The translations under genes and the position numbers were made by a program. Source: Acidobacteriaceae bacterium UBA1795 (GTDB lineage: Bacteria; Acidobacteriota; Terriglobia; Terriglobales; Acidobacteriaceae). Taken from it: 18,330 nt of DNA. The DNA lies in contig DCFV01000018.1 of assembly GCA_002314435.1 (NCBI GenBank), forward strand, positions 28,206 to 46,535, given 5' to 3'. Below are positions 1 to 8,410 of this stretch, one piece after another (positions within the stretch are counted from its first letter, which is position 1; each line of letters starts with the position of its first letter). The notes under the pieces are model-generated. The model had not been told where the DNA came from, did no database searches, and saw only the letters and a list, made by a program, of their open reading frames with translations.

Positions 1-1367
1 GAGTTGTACGACACCTTCGCCGCAGGCAGCTTTGCCTGCAGCGCGCGCAGAGGCGAACTCGGCATCCACGCCGGACGCAGGAAGGCGGACATCGGGTCCT
101 TCCCCGGAGGTGGCGGCGGAACAGGCGATCCACCCGGAGGATCCACCTGCGCGGAGCCGCCGCCCGTCAGCACGCCCACGTCGGCATGCCCGCCGATCAG
201 CGCGATCGAATGCACCGCACCCAGCGGCAGCACATTGTGTTCGTTCTTCAGCAGAACAATGCCGCGCTCGGCGAACTTCTGTGCCGTCGCGTAGCCCTTC
301 TCCACGTCCGGCACCTGCTTCACCACCGGATGATCGAACAGACCCGAAGCAAAGATGGTACGCAGAATGCGGTGCACGTGGTCGTTGATCTCATCCTGCG
401 AAACTTCGCCGCTTTCCACGGCCTTCTTCAGCGGATCGCCGAAGAACACCTCGCCTGGCTGCTCTTGGTCCAGACCCGCATGCGAAGCCTTCACCGCAGA
501 GTGCGTGCCACCCCAGTCCGACAGCACAAAACCTTTGAACTTGAAGTCCTTCTTCAACACATCCGTCAGCAGGTAGCTGTTCTCGCACGCAAAGTCGCCA
601 TTCACACGGTTATACGAGCACATCACGCCGCCCGCGTCAGAGATGCCAAGCGCGATCTCAAACGCACGCAGATCAGTCTCGCGCATAGCCCGCTTGCTGA
701 TGTTCGCGTTCACTGCATTGCGGCCGCTCTCCTGATCGTTCACCGCGTAGTGCTTCAGGTCGCCAATGATGTACTGCGACTGCACGCCCTTTGCGAAGTT
801 GCCCGCCAGTGTTCCGGCCAGCAGCGGATCCTCTCCCTGGTACTCAAACGTGCGCCCGTTACGCGGCTCGCGCGGCATGTTCACACCGCCGCCCAGCGTC
901 ATGCTGTACCCCTGGTCGCGCAGCTCGCGTCCGATCAGCGCGCCATATTCAAACGCCGCCTCTGGATCCCATGCCGACGCTGCACCCAGGTTGTTCGGCA
1001 GCGCAGTGGAGTAGCGCCCGGCCGCCTGGCCGCGCGTCACGCCATACGCCGAGTCCGCCATCTGAATTGCCGGAATTCCGAGCCGCGGAATCGACTTCGA
1101 GTATCCAGCGCCGCCATTCGATTCACTCGGCCTGTCTGAGAAGAACGGCATGCCCTGTCCATGCAGCAGCAACACCTTCTCGTCCAACGTCATTTCCTTG
1201 ATCACCATGTCGGCCCGCACATCGGGCGAAAGGCTCGCGTCCGACCATGCATAGTGCTTGGGTTGAGGCATTCCGGGGAACTGGGCATTTCCCCATGTTC
1301 CGGCGAGAAGAGTGGCCGCAAGTGCAACCAGAAAAACTAGGCGCTTATTGAACCTCGGTTCCATCAT
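1..1367 (-). CDS. Exported glycoside hydrolase family 3 enzyme (beta-glucosidase type), 3' end outside window
   Basis: The reading frame is open from the ATG at 1365-1367 to the left edge, giving the first 455 residues of a GH3 enzyme, which hydrolyses beta-linked glucosides or xylosides. The N-terminus is a signal peptide: basic n-region (RFNKR), hydrophobic LVFLVALAATLLAG, then NAQ, so the enzyme is exported. The GH3 barrel follows with DEKVLLLHGQG, the IPRLGIPA and MADSAYGV segments and the nucleophile motif VLSDWGG, whose Asp is about residue 284. The second GH3 domain begins near FAERGIVLLKNE and contains a five-proline run (codons near 105-119) before the sequence ends. A second ATG lies directly before (1362-1364), so the start could be one codon later. 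It sits 66 bp downstream of emrB on the same strand and could be co-transcribed. GH3 assignment is firm; the exact substrate is unknown. Confidence 0.9.
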   Translation of the reverse strand, partial: MMEPRFNKRLVFLVALAATLLAGTWGNAQFPGMPQPKHYAWSDASLSPDVRADMVIKEMTLDEKVLLLHGQGMPFFSDRPSESNGGAGYSKSIPRLGIPAIQMADSAYGVTRGQAAGRYSTALPNNLGAASAWDPEAAFEYGALIGRELRDQGYSMTLGGGVNMPREPRNGRTFEYQGEDPLLAGTLAGNFAKGVQSQYIIGDLKHYAVNDQESGRNAVNANISKRAMRETDLRAFEIALGISDAGGVMCSYNRVNGDFACENSYLLTDVLKKDFKFKGFVLSDWGGTHSAVKASHAGLDQEQPGEVFFGDPLKKAVESGEVSQDEINDHVHRILRTIFASGLFDHPVVKQVPDVEKGYATAQKFAERGIVLLKNEHNVLPLGAVHSIALIGGHADVGVLTGGGSAQVDPPGGSPVPPPPPGKDPMSAFLRPAWMPSSPLRALQAKLPAAKVSYN

Positions 1368-1433
1368 CACTCGAATTACCTTTCTTGAACTGTTCGTGCA
1401 AGCCGTTTGCGATGCCGTTTGAGCAGACACATA

Positions 1434-3014
1434 CTAGTGCATTCCCTGCGAGGCTGCCACCTCTTCCGTCGATGGCCGCTTCATTAGGAACGGAAGCGGA
1501 ACAAGCAGCGCGACAATCACGCCCAGAACAAAGAACGCACTGATAAACGCAAGCACATTCGCCTGTGCATCCACCATCTGCTGAAGCTGGGCCAGCGAAT
1601 GTTGGCCCGCAGCCGCGGCACTCACGCCTGTGCGGATAGCCGATTGCTGCATCCCTGCAAAATACCGGTCAAAGAACACGTTGCCGCGATGCAGATGCGA
1701 CACAAGATCGATACGGCTCATCTGCCGGTGACGCGTCAGGTAAGCAACCAGGAAGGATGTGCCAATCGCGCCGCCCAGATTGCGCACAAAGTTGCTGATC
1801 CCCGAAACCTGGTTGTTGTCCTCGCGGCGCATGCCCACATAAGCCAGCGTGCTGATGGGAATAAAGATCAGCGGCAGTCCAACCACTTGGAAGACGCGCA
1901 TCCACACAACGCTCGTGAAGTCGATCTCCGGCGAGATGCGCATCATCCAGAACATGCTCGCCGAAGTCAGCACGAATCCAACTGCGATCACCTTGCGCGG
2001 ATCGAACTTCATAGCCAGCACCCCCGCCACCGGCATCAGCAGCGCCAGTGCGATTCCTCCCGGAGACAGCGCCATACCCGCCTGCTGGGCTGTATAGCCA
2101 AGCTGAAGTTGAAGAAACTGCGGGATCAGAATGGTCGAGCCGTTTAGCACCACGCCAAGGGTGAAATTGGAGACTGCGGAAGAGGCAAAGTTACGGTTCT
2201 TCAAGAGCGAAAGCTGAATGATCGGGTGTTTGTGCGTCCATTCCCGCCAGATCATTGCCACCAGCGCAACCGCGGCGATCGCGGCTGCCGTGCGGATGAT
2301 CCCAGAATCAAACCACTCCAGTTGCTCGCCCTTGTCCAACACATACTGCAGCAACCCAACGCCGAGCACGATCGTCGTGATTCCGAAGAAGTCCGTCTTC
2401 TCCCCCTGCTTCTTTCTCGCTTCAAGTACATGCGGCGGATCGTGCACCACTCTCTGTGTCAGTAAAAGCGAGATGATCCCGATAGGAACATTGATGAAGA
2501 AGATCCAGTGCCAGCTGTAGTTGTCAGTGATCCATCCGCCCAGCGTTGGACCGACGGCAGGCGCAACCACGATCGCCATCCCGTAGATCGCAAATCCCAT
2601 GTTCCGCTGTTCCGGCGTAAACGTGTCCGCCAGAATCGCCTGCTCGCTCGGCCCAAGTCCGCCTCCGCCCAACCCCTGCATCACGCGAAACGCAATCAAC
2701 ATCGGCAGGCTGGTGGCAAGGCCGCAGAGCATGGAGCTCAGCGTGAACAGAACCACGCAGGCCATGTAGAAACGCTTCCGCCCGAATCGCGTCGAAAGCC
2801 ACCCGCTCATCGGCAGGATGATCGCGTTCGATACCAGGTAGCTGGTCTGCACCCACGTGCTCTCATCCGACGTCGCACCCAGATTGCCCGCGATGTGCGG
2901 CAGGGCGACGTTGGCGATGGAGGTATCCAGCACCTCCATAAACGTCGCCAGCGTCACCGTCATGGCGATAACCCACGGATTGAAGCGCGGCGGGGCCGAT
3001 GTTACCTGAGCCAT
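1434..3014 (-). CDS. emrB: EmrB/QacA-type MFS multidrug efflux transporter (DHA2, 14 TM)
   Basis: This is a 526-residue inner-membrane drug:H+ antiporter, normal length for the DHA2 family. Visible family motifs are LDTSIANVALPHI in TM1, the WVQTSYLVSNAI segment of TM2, the loop motif GWLSTRFGRKRF, MQGLGGGGLGPS, and the antiporter motif C region VVAPAVGPTLGGW. Many further hydrophobic segments follow to the C-terminus. The frame is open much further upstream, but the ATG at 3012-3014 gives the family-typical N-terminus MAQVTSAPPRFNPW and has AGAGG seven bases before it. That start overlaps the last codons of emrA by 13 bp, suggesting translational coupling. With EmrA it would form an inner-membrane and periplasmic pair that hands toxic compounds to an outer-membrane channel, which is not encoded here. 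The transported compound cannot be read from the sequence. Confidence 0.93.
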   Translation of the reverse strand: MAQVTSAPPRFNPWVIAMTVTLATFMEVLDTSIANVALPHIAGNLGATSDESTWVQTSYLVSNAIILPMSGWLSTRFGRKRFYMACVVLFTLSSMLCGLATSLPMLIAFRVMQGLGGGGLGPSEQAILADTFTPEQRNMGFAIYGMAIVVAPAVGPTLGGWITDNYSWHWIFFINVPIGIISLLLTQRVVHDPPHVLEARKKQGEKTDFFGITTIVLGVGLLQYVLDKGEQLEWFDSGIIRTAAAIAAVALVAMIWREWTHKHPIIQLSLLKNRNFASSAVSNFTLGVVLNGSTILIPQFLQLQLGYTAQQAGMALSPGGIALALLMPVAGVLAMKFDPRKVIAVGFVLTSASMFWMMRISPEIDFTSVVWMRVFQVVGLPLIFIPISTLAYVGMRREDNNQVSGISNFVRNLGGAIGTSFLVAYLTRHRQMSRIDLVSHLHRGNVFFDRYFAGMQQSAIRTGVSAAAAGQHSLAQLQQMVDAQANVLAFISAFFVLGVIVALLVPLPFLMKRPSTEEVAASQGMH

Positions 3015-4213
3015 ACGGTAGCCTCTACCGACATCCCAGGGCGCAGACGTTCCAGGCTCTGCTGGTTCGCGTCCAGGCGAATACGAACCGGCATGCGTTG
3101 CACCACCTTGATGTAGTTGCCGGTGGCATTCTCCGGCGGAAGAACACTGCTCCTTGCGCCCGTGATGGCCGGGATGCTCTCGACCGTGCCATCGAGGTCC
3201 TTCTTCAGTGCGTCCACGTGGACCTGCGCGCGCTGCCCGGCATACATCCTCGCCAGTTGTGTCTCCTTGAAGTTCGCCGTCACCCATGTGTCATTCGTGG
3301 CGACCACCATCATCAGAGGCTGCGCCTCGCTCACGCGATTGCCAATCTCCGCGCTCCGCTGCGTCACAATTCCCCGCACAGGGGAAACAATGTGGCAGAA
3401 GCTGAGGTTAAGCGCCGCGCGGTTCAGTTGCGCAGCAGTGATTTCCACATTGGCCTGGGCCGTTGCCAGGTCCGCTTCCTTGATCGTGAGCTGACGCGGC
3501 GCCGTGCGCGTTATCTGTTCGCGCTTCGCAGTCTGCGCCTGGATCTCTGCCTTGCGTTGCTCCACCAGCTTCTCTGACGATGCGAGATTGGCCTTCGCCG
3601 CAAGGGCGTTCGCATCGCCTGAATGCGCAGCAGCGACCGCGCGTTCGTAGTCCTGGCGCGAAACCGTGCCAGCCTGAAAGAGCTGTTCGTAGCGAATCAG
3701 GTCTGCATCATCGCGTGCACGAACGGCCTCTGCTTCCGCCACCTTGGCCGAAGCGCTCGCCAGATCCTGTGAGGCCGCGGCATAGGCCGCCTTGGCCTGC
3801 GCCACCTGCACGTCGCTCGTCACGGCTGACGCGGCATTGTCCGCCTGCGTAATTGCAACGGAAGGGCGCTGCGCATGCAACTGCGCAACGGCCTGATCAT
3901 ATTGCGCCTTCGCCTGCTCGTAAGCCACCTTCTGCTCGCTGGGGTCCAGATCGACAAGCGGCTGACCGGCCTCCACAGTCTGGTTGTCCGTCACATACAC
4001 GGCAGCGGTCGTGCCCCCTATGCGCGAACTCACCACGTTCAGGTGTCCATCCATCTGCGCGTCATCAGTCGACTCGTATCCATGGGAGTACACCCCCCAT
4101 CCGGTCGCTCCTGCACACACCAGAAGGGCAAAGAGACCTGCGACCACGATCCGCTTGGTCTTTTTCTCTTTTTCCGTTTCCAAATGGACTTCAAGCTCTG
4201 CAACTTGTGACAT
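3002..4213 (-). CDS. emrA: EmrA-type membrane fusion protein (HlyD family)
   Basis: This 403-residue periplasmic adaptor links EmrB to an outer-membrane factor. The order of parts is a short charged cytoplasmic tail (EKEKKTKR), one TM segment at about residues 22-42, and the family signature GYESTDDAQMDGH. A lipoyl-like half-domain (about 57-92) and a long Ala/Gln/Lys-rich coiled-coil hairpin (about 95-245) follow. The second lipoyl half contains IVSPVRGIVTQRSAEIGNRV, and a beta-barrel ends with the typical TGNYIKVVQRMPVRI. Length matches EmrA (about 390). The start ATG at 4211-4213 has no Shine-Dalgarno sequence and lies only a few bases after the predicted transcription start, so translation may be nearly leaderless. 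The divergent TetR gene at 4292 is the likely repressor. Confidence 0.93.
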   Translation of the reverse strand: MSQVAELEVHLETEKEKKTKRIVVAGLFALLVCAGATGWGVYSHGYESTDDAQMDGHLNVVSSRIGGTTAAVYVTDNQTVEAGQPLVDLDPSEQKVAYEQAKAQYDQAVAQLHAQRPSVAITQADNAASAVTSDVQVAQAKAAYAAASQDLASASAKVAEAEAVRARDDADLIRYEQLFQAGTVSRQDYERAVAAAHSGDANALAAKANLASSEKLVEQRKAEIQAQTAKREQITRTAPRQLTIKEADLATAQANVEITAAQLNRAALNLSFCHIVSPVRGIVTQRSAEIGNRVSEAQPLMMVVATNDTWVTANFKETQLARMYAGQRAQVHVDALKKDLDGTVESIPAITGARSSVLPPENATGNYIKVVQRMPVRIRLDANQQSLERLRPGMSVEATVWLR

Positions 4214-4221
4214 AATTAAAA

Positions 4222-4250
4222 AACATACTGACCAGTCAGTTTTCTGTCAA
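4222..4250 (-). promoter_or_regulatory. emrA promoter (TTGACA - 17 bp - TATGTT)
   Basis: On the minus strand a perfect -35 box TTGACA (plus 4245-4250) is followed by exactly 17 bp and the -10-like TATGTT (plus 4222-4227). A start about seven bases further would fall near 4215, next to the emrA ATG at 4213, leaving a leader of roughly 0-3 bases. Box matches and spacing are read directly; the start site is inferred. Confidence 0.75.
4227..4240. promoter_or_regulatory. TetR-type operator palindrome ACTGAC-CA-GTCAGT
   Basis: A perfect 6-bp inverted repeat with a 2-bp spacer lies inside the spacer of the emrA promoter and 51 bp before the divergent TetR gene. This size and symmetry are usual for TetR/AcrR dimers. 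Binding here would block RNA polymerase at emrA and could also affect the regulator's own promoter. The repeat is read directly; its use by the TetR at 4292 is inferred. Confidence 0.75.
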
Positions 4251-4291
4251 TGCAAAAATATCCGGGAATGGTTAAATAAGGGAATACAACC

Positions 4292-4924
4292 ATGGAAACG
4301 GTGAGTAAACAACAACTTCGGACTCGGGAAACGCAGGCCAGGCTTCTGGATGCCGCCGAAGAAGTCTTCGTGCGAGACGGATTCGAAAGCGCCCAGCTCG
4401 ATGCCATTGCCGCTGCCGCCGGCCGCAGCAAGGGAGCCGTCTACACCCACTTCAAGAGCAAGGAAGACCTGTTTCTGGCCCTCTTCGAAGATCGGACAAG
4501 GCTGATTATCGATGGGCTCACAGACAGCCTCCGAAAGTGCACCAGTCGCCAGCAGAGTCTTCTGACCTTCCGTGAGTTCTATGTCGGACTCGTGAAGGAC
4601 AAGGCATGGCCAATCCTCACTCTCGAATTCAAGCTCTTCGCACTCCGCCATCCCGAATCCAAGGAGCGGCTCCGCAAGGCCTTCGAAATGTCGAAGACCA
4701 CGAATGGCGGAGGGATCCACGCGCAGATGTTCGGCAAACTGTCCCGCACCGAGAATGAGAACAACGATCTGTCGCTCATGACCTTGGGCCCCATCGTGTC
4801 GGGTCTGATCCTCGAGAGCTATTTCGAACCGGAGGTCCTCTCGGAAAAGGCTCTTCGCCGGATTCTCGGCCGCATCTTCGATTCCTTTTTCCACCCCGCC
4901 GACAAAGCCGCCCCCCGGCAATAA
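4292..4924 (+). CDS. TetR/AcrR-family repressor, probable regulator of emrAB
   Basis: This is a 210-residue protein with an N-terminal TetR DNA-binding domain at about residues 10-60. The pattern RLLDAAEEVFVRDGFES, then LDAIAAAAGRSKGAVYTHFKSKEDL is the standard helix-turn-helix with the conserved YxHFxSKEdL end. The C-terminal two-thirds is a helical ligand-binding and dimerisation domain of ordinary length. The start ATG has AAGGGA eight bases upstream. It is divergent from emrA, with 78 bp between the start codons containing the palindrome at 4227-4240. By analogy with many TetR-efflux pairs it is expected to repress emrAB and itself until an effector binds; the effector is unknown. Confidence 0.9.
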   Translation: METVSKQQLRTRETQARLLDAAEEVFVRDGFESAQLDAIAAAAGRSKGAVYTHFKSKEDLFLALFEDRTRLIIDGLTDSLRKCTSRQQSLLTFREFYVGLVKDKAWPILTLEFKLFALRHPESKERLRKAFEMSKTTNGGGIHAQMFGKLSRTENENNDLSLMTLGPIVSGLILESYFEPEVLSEKALRRILGRIFDSFFHPADKAAPRQ

Positions 4925-4951
4925 AGCTCGCCTCCCGGCGCAGTCGAGCTT
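4924..4951. terminator. Weak hairpin after the first TetR gene
   Basis: The 7-bp arms AAGCTCG (4924-4930) and CGAGCTT (4945-4951) flank a 14-base GC-rich loop and begin in the stop codon. There is no T-run after the stem, so a terminator role is only possible. Confidence 0.25.
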
Positions 4952-4991
4952 CGCACACTCATCCCCATTTCCGGCTCCCCGCGGAATTCTG

Positions 4992-5022
4992 TTGACAAAT
5001 CCTCCTCGCGAATCCGTATGAT
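4992..5022 (+). promoter_or_regulatory. Promoter of second TetR gene (TTGACA - 19 bp - TATGAT)
   Basis: A perfect -35 TTGACA (4992-4997) and a 5/6 -10 TATGAT (5017-5022) are separated by 19 bp, slightly longer than optimal. Transcription would begin near 5029, leaving a leader of about 45 bases before the TTG start at 5074. No other promoter is evident before the GH2 gene, so this one may serve both genes. Confidence 0.65.
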
Positions 5023-5025
5023 TTA

Positions 5026-5050
5026 TCCGATTTCGGACTAGACGTTCGGA
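5026..5050. promoter_or_regulatory. Operator-like TTCGGA/TCCGA repeats at the second TetR promoter
   Basis: TCCGA-TT-TCGGA (5026-5037) is a perfect 5-bp inverted repeat lying on the predicted transcription start. A direct copy of its right half, TTCGGA, recurs at 5045-5050. The position suits an autorepressor site for the TetR that follows. The repeats are visible; the function is inferred. Confidence 0.45.
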
Positions 5051-5073
5051 ATTTAATAGAAAGCGGGTGCAGA

Positions 5074-5733
5074 TTGGCCCATTCTTCTCCTACCTTGGCG
5101 AGCGGTCCCTACCGCGCGCACCGCGAACGCCAGCGTCGTCGCATCCTCGACGCCGCGCAGGCGTTGTTCGACGTCCACGGCATCGATCGCATCACCATGG
5201 CGGATCTCGTTACGGCTGCCGGTATCCGTGCCTCAACCATGTACGAGTACTTCTCCAACAAGGATGAGCTCGTCTGGGCACTCGTCGAAGAGCTGATGGT
5301 GCAGTCCACTCAAAGTGTTCAGCAAACCATCGAAGGCGTCACTGGAAAGGCGCTCGCCAGGATCGCGGCCCTCTTCCAGGCTTTCGAATTCGAGTTGGAG
5401 CATCACCCCGCGCGTGTGCGCTTCATGGCACAATTCGATGCCATGTACGCGCGTGACTGGTCAGTCGAGCGTCTGCTCACCGTTGAAGACAAGATCGCCC
5501 AAAACGGTATAAAGGCGCTTCCCGCTCTCATCCGCGAAGGCATTGCCGACGGATCCCTGCGCTCCGACCTGGACCCTGACCTCACCATGCAATCCGTATT
5601 GAACGCGGTCATCGGAGCACAGCGCCGCCTGGCATCGCTTGGAAATCGCGTGGAGCAGGAGTATGGACAGCCCATCCACCTCCTGTTCCGCGAGACTGTA
5701 CGCATCGTCCTGCTTGGTCTGCGCGCGGCATAA
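5074..5733 (+). CDS. TetR-family regulator upstream of the GH2 gene
   Basis: This is a 219-residue TetR-type repressor. The DNA-binding domain is clear at about residues 18-67: RRRILDAAQALFDVHGIDRI, then MADLVTAAGIRASTMYEYFSNKDEL. The rest is helical and looks like a TetR ligand-binding domain. There is no ATG at the N-terminus; the best start is TTG at 5074, with a purine-rich stretch (GAAAGCGGG) upstream and the TetR domain in the usual place. A second in-frame TTG at 5095 is an alternative. The gene lies 45 bp before the GH2 beta-galactosidase-like gene on the same strand with no visible promoter between, so it may control that enzyme and itself. A TetR paired with a glycosidase is less common than LacI, AraC or GntR types. 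Confidence 0.88.
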   Translation: MAHSSPTLASGPYRAHRERQRRRILDAAQALFDVHGIDRITMADLVTAAGIRASTMYEYFSNKDELVWALVEELMVQSTQSVQQTIEGVTGKALARIAALFQAFEFELEHHPARVRFMAQFDAMYARDWSVERLLTVEDKIAQNGIKALPALIREGIADGSLRSDLDPDLTMQSVLNAVIGAQRRLASLGNRVEQEYGQPIHLLFRETVRIVLLGLRAA

Positions 5734-5778
5734 GCCGCCGATCCCTCAACCGGGTTGCACCACAGAAAGAGATTCAGT

Positions 5779-8347
5779 ATGAAGAGAATGCTCCGTCACA
5801 TCCTCTCGGTCGTCGTGGCCGCTCTACCGCTTTTCCCAGCCCCGGTCTGGGCCGCCCAATCCGCGCCCTCGCGCCAACAGCTCAATGCCGATGCCCATTG
5901 GAAGTTCCTCCTCGGCGACCCCGCCGAAGCACAGGCACCGTCCTTCAACGACTCCGCCTGGCGCACCGTCGACCTGCCCCACGATTGGAGCATCGAAGGC
6001 GCTCCCGCCGAAAAGAATCCCACCGGTTCCGGCGGCGGGTTCTTTCCCGCCGGTGTGGGCTGGTATCGCCGGACGTTCATGGCGCCTCCGAGTTGGAAAG
6101 GGAAGCGCGTCAGCGTTGAGTTCGATGGAGTCGCGAGCAACGCCACGGTCTACCTCAACGGAAAGAAGCTCGGCATCCATCCCTACGCCTACACCACCTT
6201 CCGCTTCGACCTGACTCCGGCGCTCGACTTCGCTCAGTCCAACGTCCTTGCCGTGCGCGTTGACAACTCCGAGCTCCCCAGCAGCCGCTGGTTCACCGGG
6301 GCGGGCATCTACCGGCACGTGCGCATCGTAGTCACCGAGCCGTCCACGTTGCCCCTTGGGGCGTCTTCGTCAGCACCACTGAAGCGTCCACCGACGACGA
6401 AAAGATCGCACTACGCGCACAGGTGCAGAATGACGCCGCCGATCCCGCCGACATCTCTGTGAGCACGACCGTGCTCTCGGCACAAGGCAAACCCGTTGCC
6501 AGGCAACAATCGCCCCTTCAGATTGCCGCGGGCGCGCGCGCTGAAGCCTCCCATAAAATCTCCCTGCCCCACCCGGCGCTTTGGACCCCCGAATCTCCCA
6601 CGCTCTACCGAGCCGTAACCGAAATCCTTCAGTCCGGCAAGGTCATCGATCGGGTCGAGACAACATTCGGGGTGCGCACCCTCGCTTGGTCCGTCGACAA
6701 AGGCCTCCTGCTCAACGGCAAATCCATCAAACTCGCCGGTGGCAGCGTGCATCACGACACCGGCCCCCTCGGCGCTGCAGCCTTTGACCGCGCCGAGCAG
6801 CGCAAGGTGGAACTTCTCAAGGCCGCTGGCTTCAACGCGGCACGTACCGCACACAACCCGCCTTCGCCCGCATTCCTCGATGCTTGCGACCGCCTCGGCC
6901 TGCTCGTTCTCGATGAGCCGTTCGATGTCTGGACAAAAAGCAAAGCCAAGTACGACTACGCGCGCTTCTTCAACGACTGGTGGAGCAGGACATCGACTCC
7001 ATGGTGTTGCGCGATCGCAATCACCCCTCCATCGTCTTCTGGGGAATCGGCAATGAAATCCCCGAAGGGTGGACCAAGGATGGGGCCCCGATTGCCAAAC
7101 AACTTGCTGCCCGCGTCCGTTCGCTCGACAGCACGCGTCCGCTGACTGAGGCATTTCCCGGCGCGACGTACACCGCGAACACCGATGCCGTCATGGGACA
7201 GCTCGACGTCTCCGGATACAACTACAACCTTGCCGAAAATGGCGCAAAGGACCATGAACGCGTGCCCAGCCGGATCATGATGACCACGGAATCCTTTCCC
7301 GCAGCCGCATTCGAGCAGTGGAAGCTGGTCCACGAGCGCCCGTACGTGTTGGGAGAATTCGTCTGGACGGCGATGGACTATCTCGGTGAGTCCGGCATCG
7401 GAAGCTGGTCGTATATGAGCCCGGAACAGGCGAAGATGGCCACGGCGGCGGGCGGCATGATGAAGCAGATGGTGTCCAGCATGGGTGCGGATGGAAAGAA
7501 CCCGTTCGAGGCGTTCGCGCAGCAGCAGAAGCCGGATGCAAAGCCGGATCCGATGATGAGCCTGTTCTCCCCCGGCTTTCCATGGCACGCGGCAAACTCA
7601 GGCGATCTCGACCTGATCGGCGATCGCAAGCCGCAGTCCTACTACCGCGACATCCTCTGGAACGGCGGCGACCGGGTCTTCGCAACCGTTCGCCTGCCTG
7701 AGCCCGAGGGCAAGAAGATCGTCGCCATTGGCTGGAGCGTCTACCCCACTCTGCCCAGTTGGACCTGGCACGGCCACGAAGGCAAAGACATGCAGGTTGA
7801 GGTCTACGCCGGCACCGATAAGGTCCGCCTGTATCTCAATGACAAGCTCGTCGGCGAGATGCCCGCTACCGCCGAGCAGCAGCGCAAGGCCGTCTTCACT
7901 GTCCCCTACGCGCCGGGCACTCTAAGGGCCGTCGGAGTCAACGGCGATCGCGAAGTCGCCACCAGCGTCTTGCAGACCGCCGGAGATCCGGCGAAGCTTC
8001 GTCTCAAGCCCGATCGCACCACGCTTCAGGCCGACGGCGAAGATCTCTCCTACATCACCGTCGAAGCGCTCGATGCGCAAGGCCGCATTCAACCCGACGC
8101 AACCTCCGAGGTGCACTTCAGCCTCAGCGGTCCCGGCTCCATCATCGCCGTCGCCAACGGAGACGGCAGGAGCACTGAACCGTACCAGGGTGACCACAGA
8201 GCGCTCTCCCATGGACGTGCGCTCGTCGTAGTCCGCACATCAGGAAAGCCCGGGGCAATTCGGCTGACCGCGACAGCGCCCGGCTTGACCGAAAGCCAGG
8301 TCACGATCCGATCTGTACCGGAGCGTCCGACGGCCAAACTGCCCTAA
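5779..8347 (+). pseudogene. Exported GH2 beta-galactosidase-like enzyme, broken by two single-base deletions
   Basis: With two bases restored this is one protein of about 856 residues. It has a signal peptide (MKRMLRHILSVVVAALPLF, then VWAAQ) and a GH2 sugar-binding domain (SFNDSAWRTVDLPHDWSIEG, GWYRRTF, ATVYLNGKKLG). A beta-sandwich and the TIM barrel (GGSVHHDTGPLG, AGFNAARTAHNPPSPAFLD) follow. The acid/base is Glu427 in GNEIPE and the likely nucleophile is Glu505 in MTTES; their spacing of 78 resembles 76 in LacZ. A C-terminal Ig-like/DUF4982-like region ends at TAA 8345-8347. The frame breaks near 6342-6344 (TEP joins HVAPWGV) and near 6983 (FNDWW joins EQDID). In each case one missing G explains the shift, and no other stop is present. 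The ATG at 5779 follows GAAAGAGA; an upstream TTG at 5755 is less likely. Either a recent pseudogene or a sequencing error. GH2 membership is firm; beta-galactosidase specificity is a guess. Confidence 0.85.
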
Positions 8348-8363
8348 CCCCGTCCACAAGCCT

Positions 8364-8392
8364 GCGCAGTCGTTGCATTGCTGCGACTGCGC
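8364..8392. terminator. Hairpin between convergent GH2 and GH13 genes
   Basis: Perfect 9-bp arms GCGCAGTCG (8364-8372) and CGACTGCGC (8384-8392) enclose an 11-base loop in the 63-bp gap between two convergent stop codons. There is only a weak T-rich tail on either side. The location favours a bidirectional terminator, but the structure is not canonical. Confidence 0.5.
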
Positions 8393-8410
8393 GGCCGTGA
8401 TTTGCTTCAA

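Noticed and set aside
186..1139. 317-codon plus-strand open frame
   Set aside because: It lies opposite the GH3 gene, has Arg/His/Leu-rich low-complexity text and no domain; it is an antisense shadow of GC-rich coding DNA.
3015..3287. N-terminal extension of the emrB frame to 3287
   Set aside because: It is inside the emrA coding region in another frame, and the MFS family pattern begins only at the ATG at 3014.
6975..6990. Programmed -1 frameshift in the GH2 gene
   Set aside because: The slip would work in frame, but GGTGGAG is not a slippery heptamer and a second unrelated break exists at 6342, so base loss is simpler.
6411..7154. 247-codon minus-strand frame
   Set aside because: It is opposite the GH2 barrel, whose plus-strand motifs are unmistakable.
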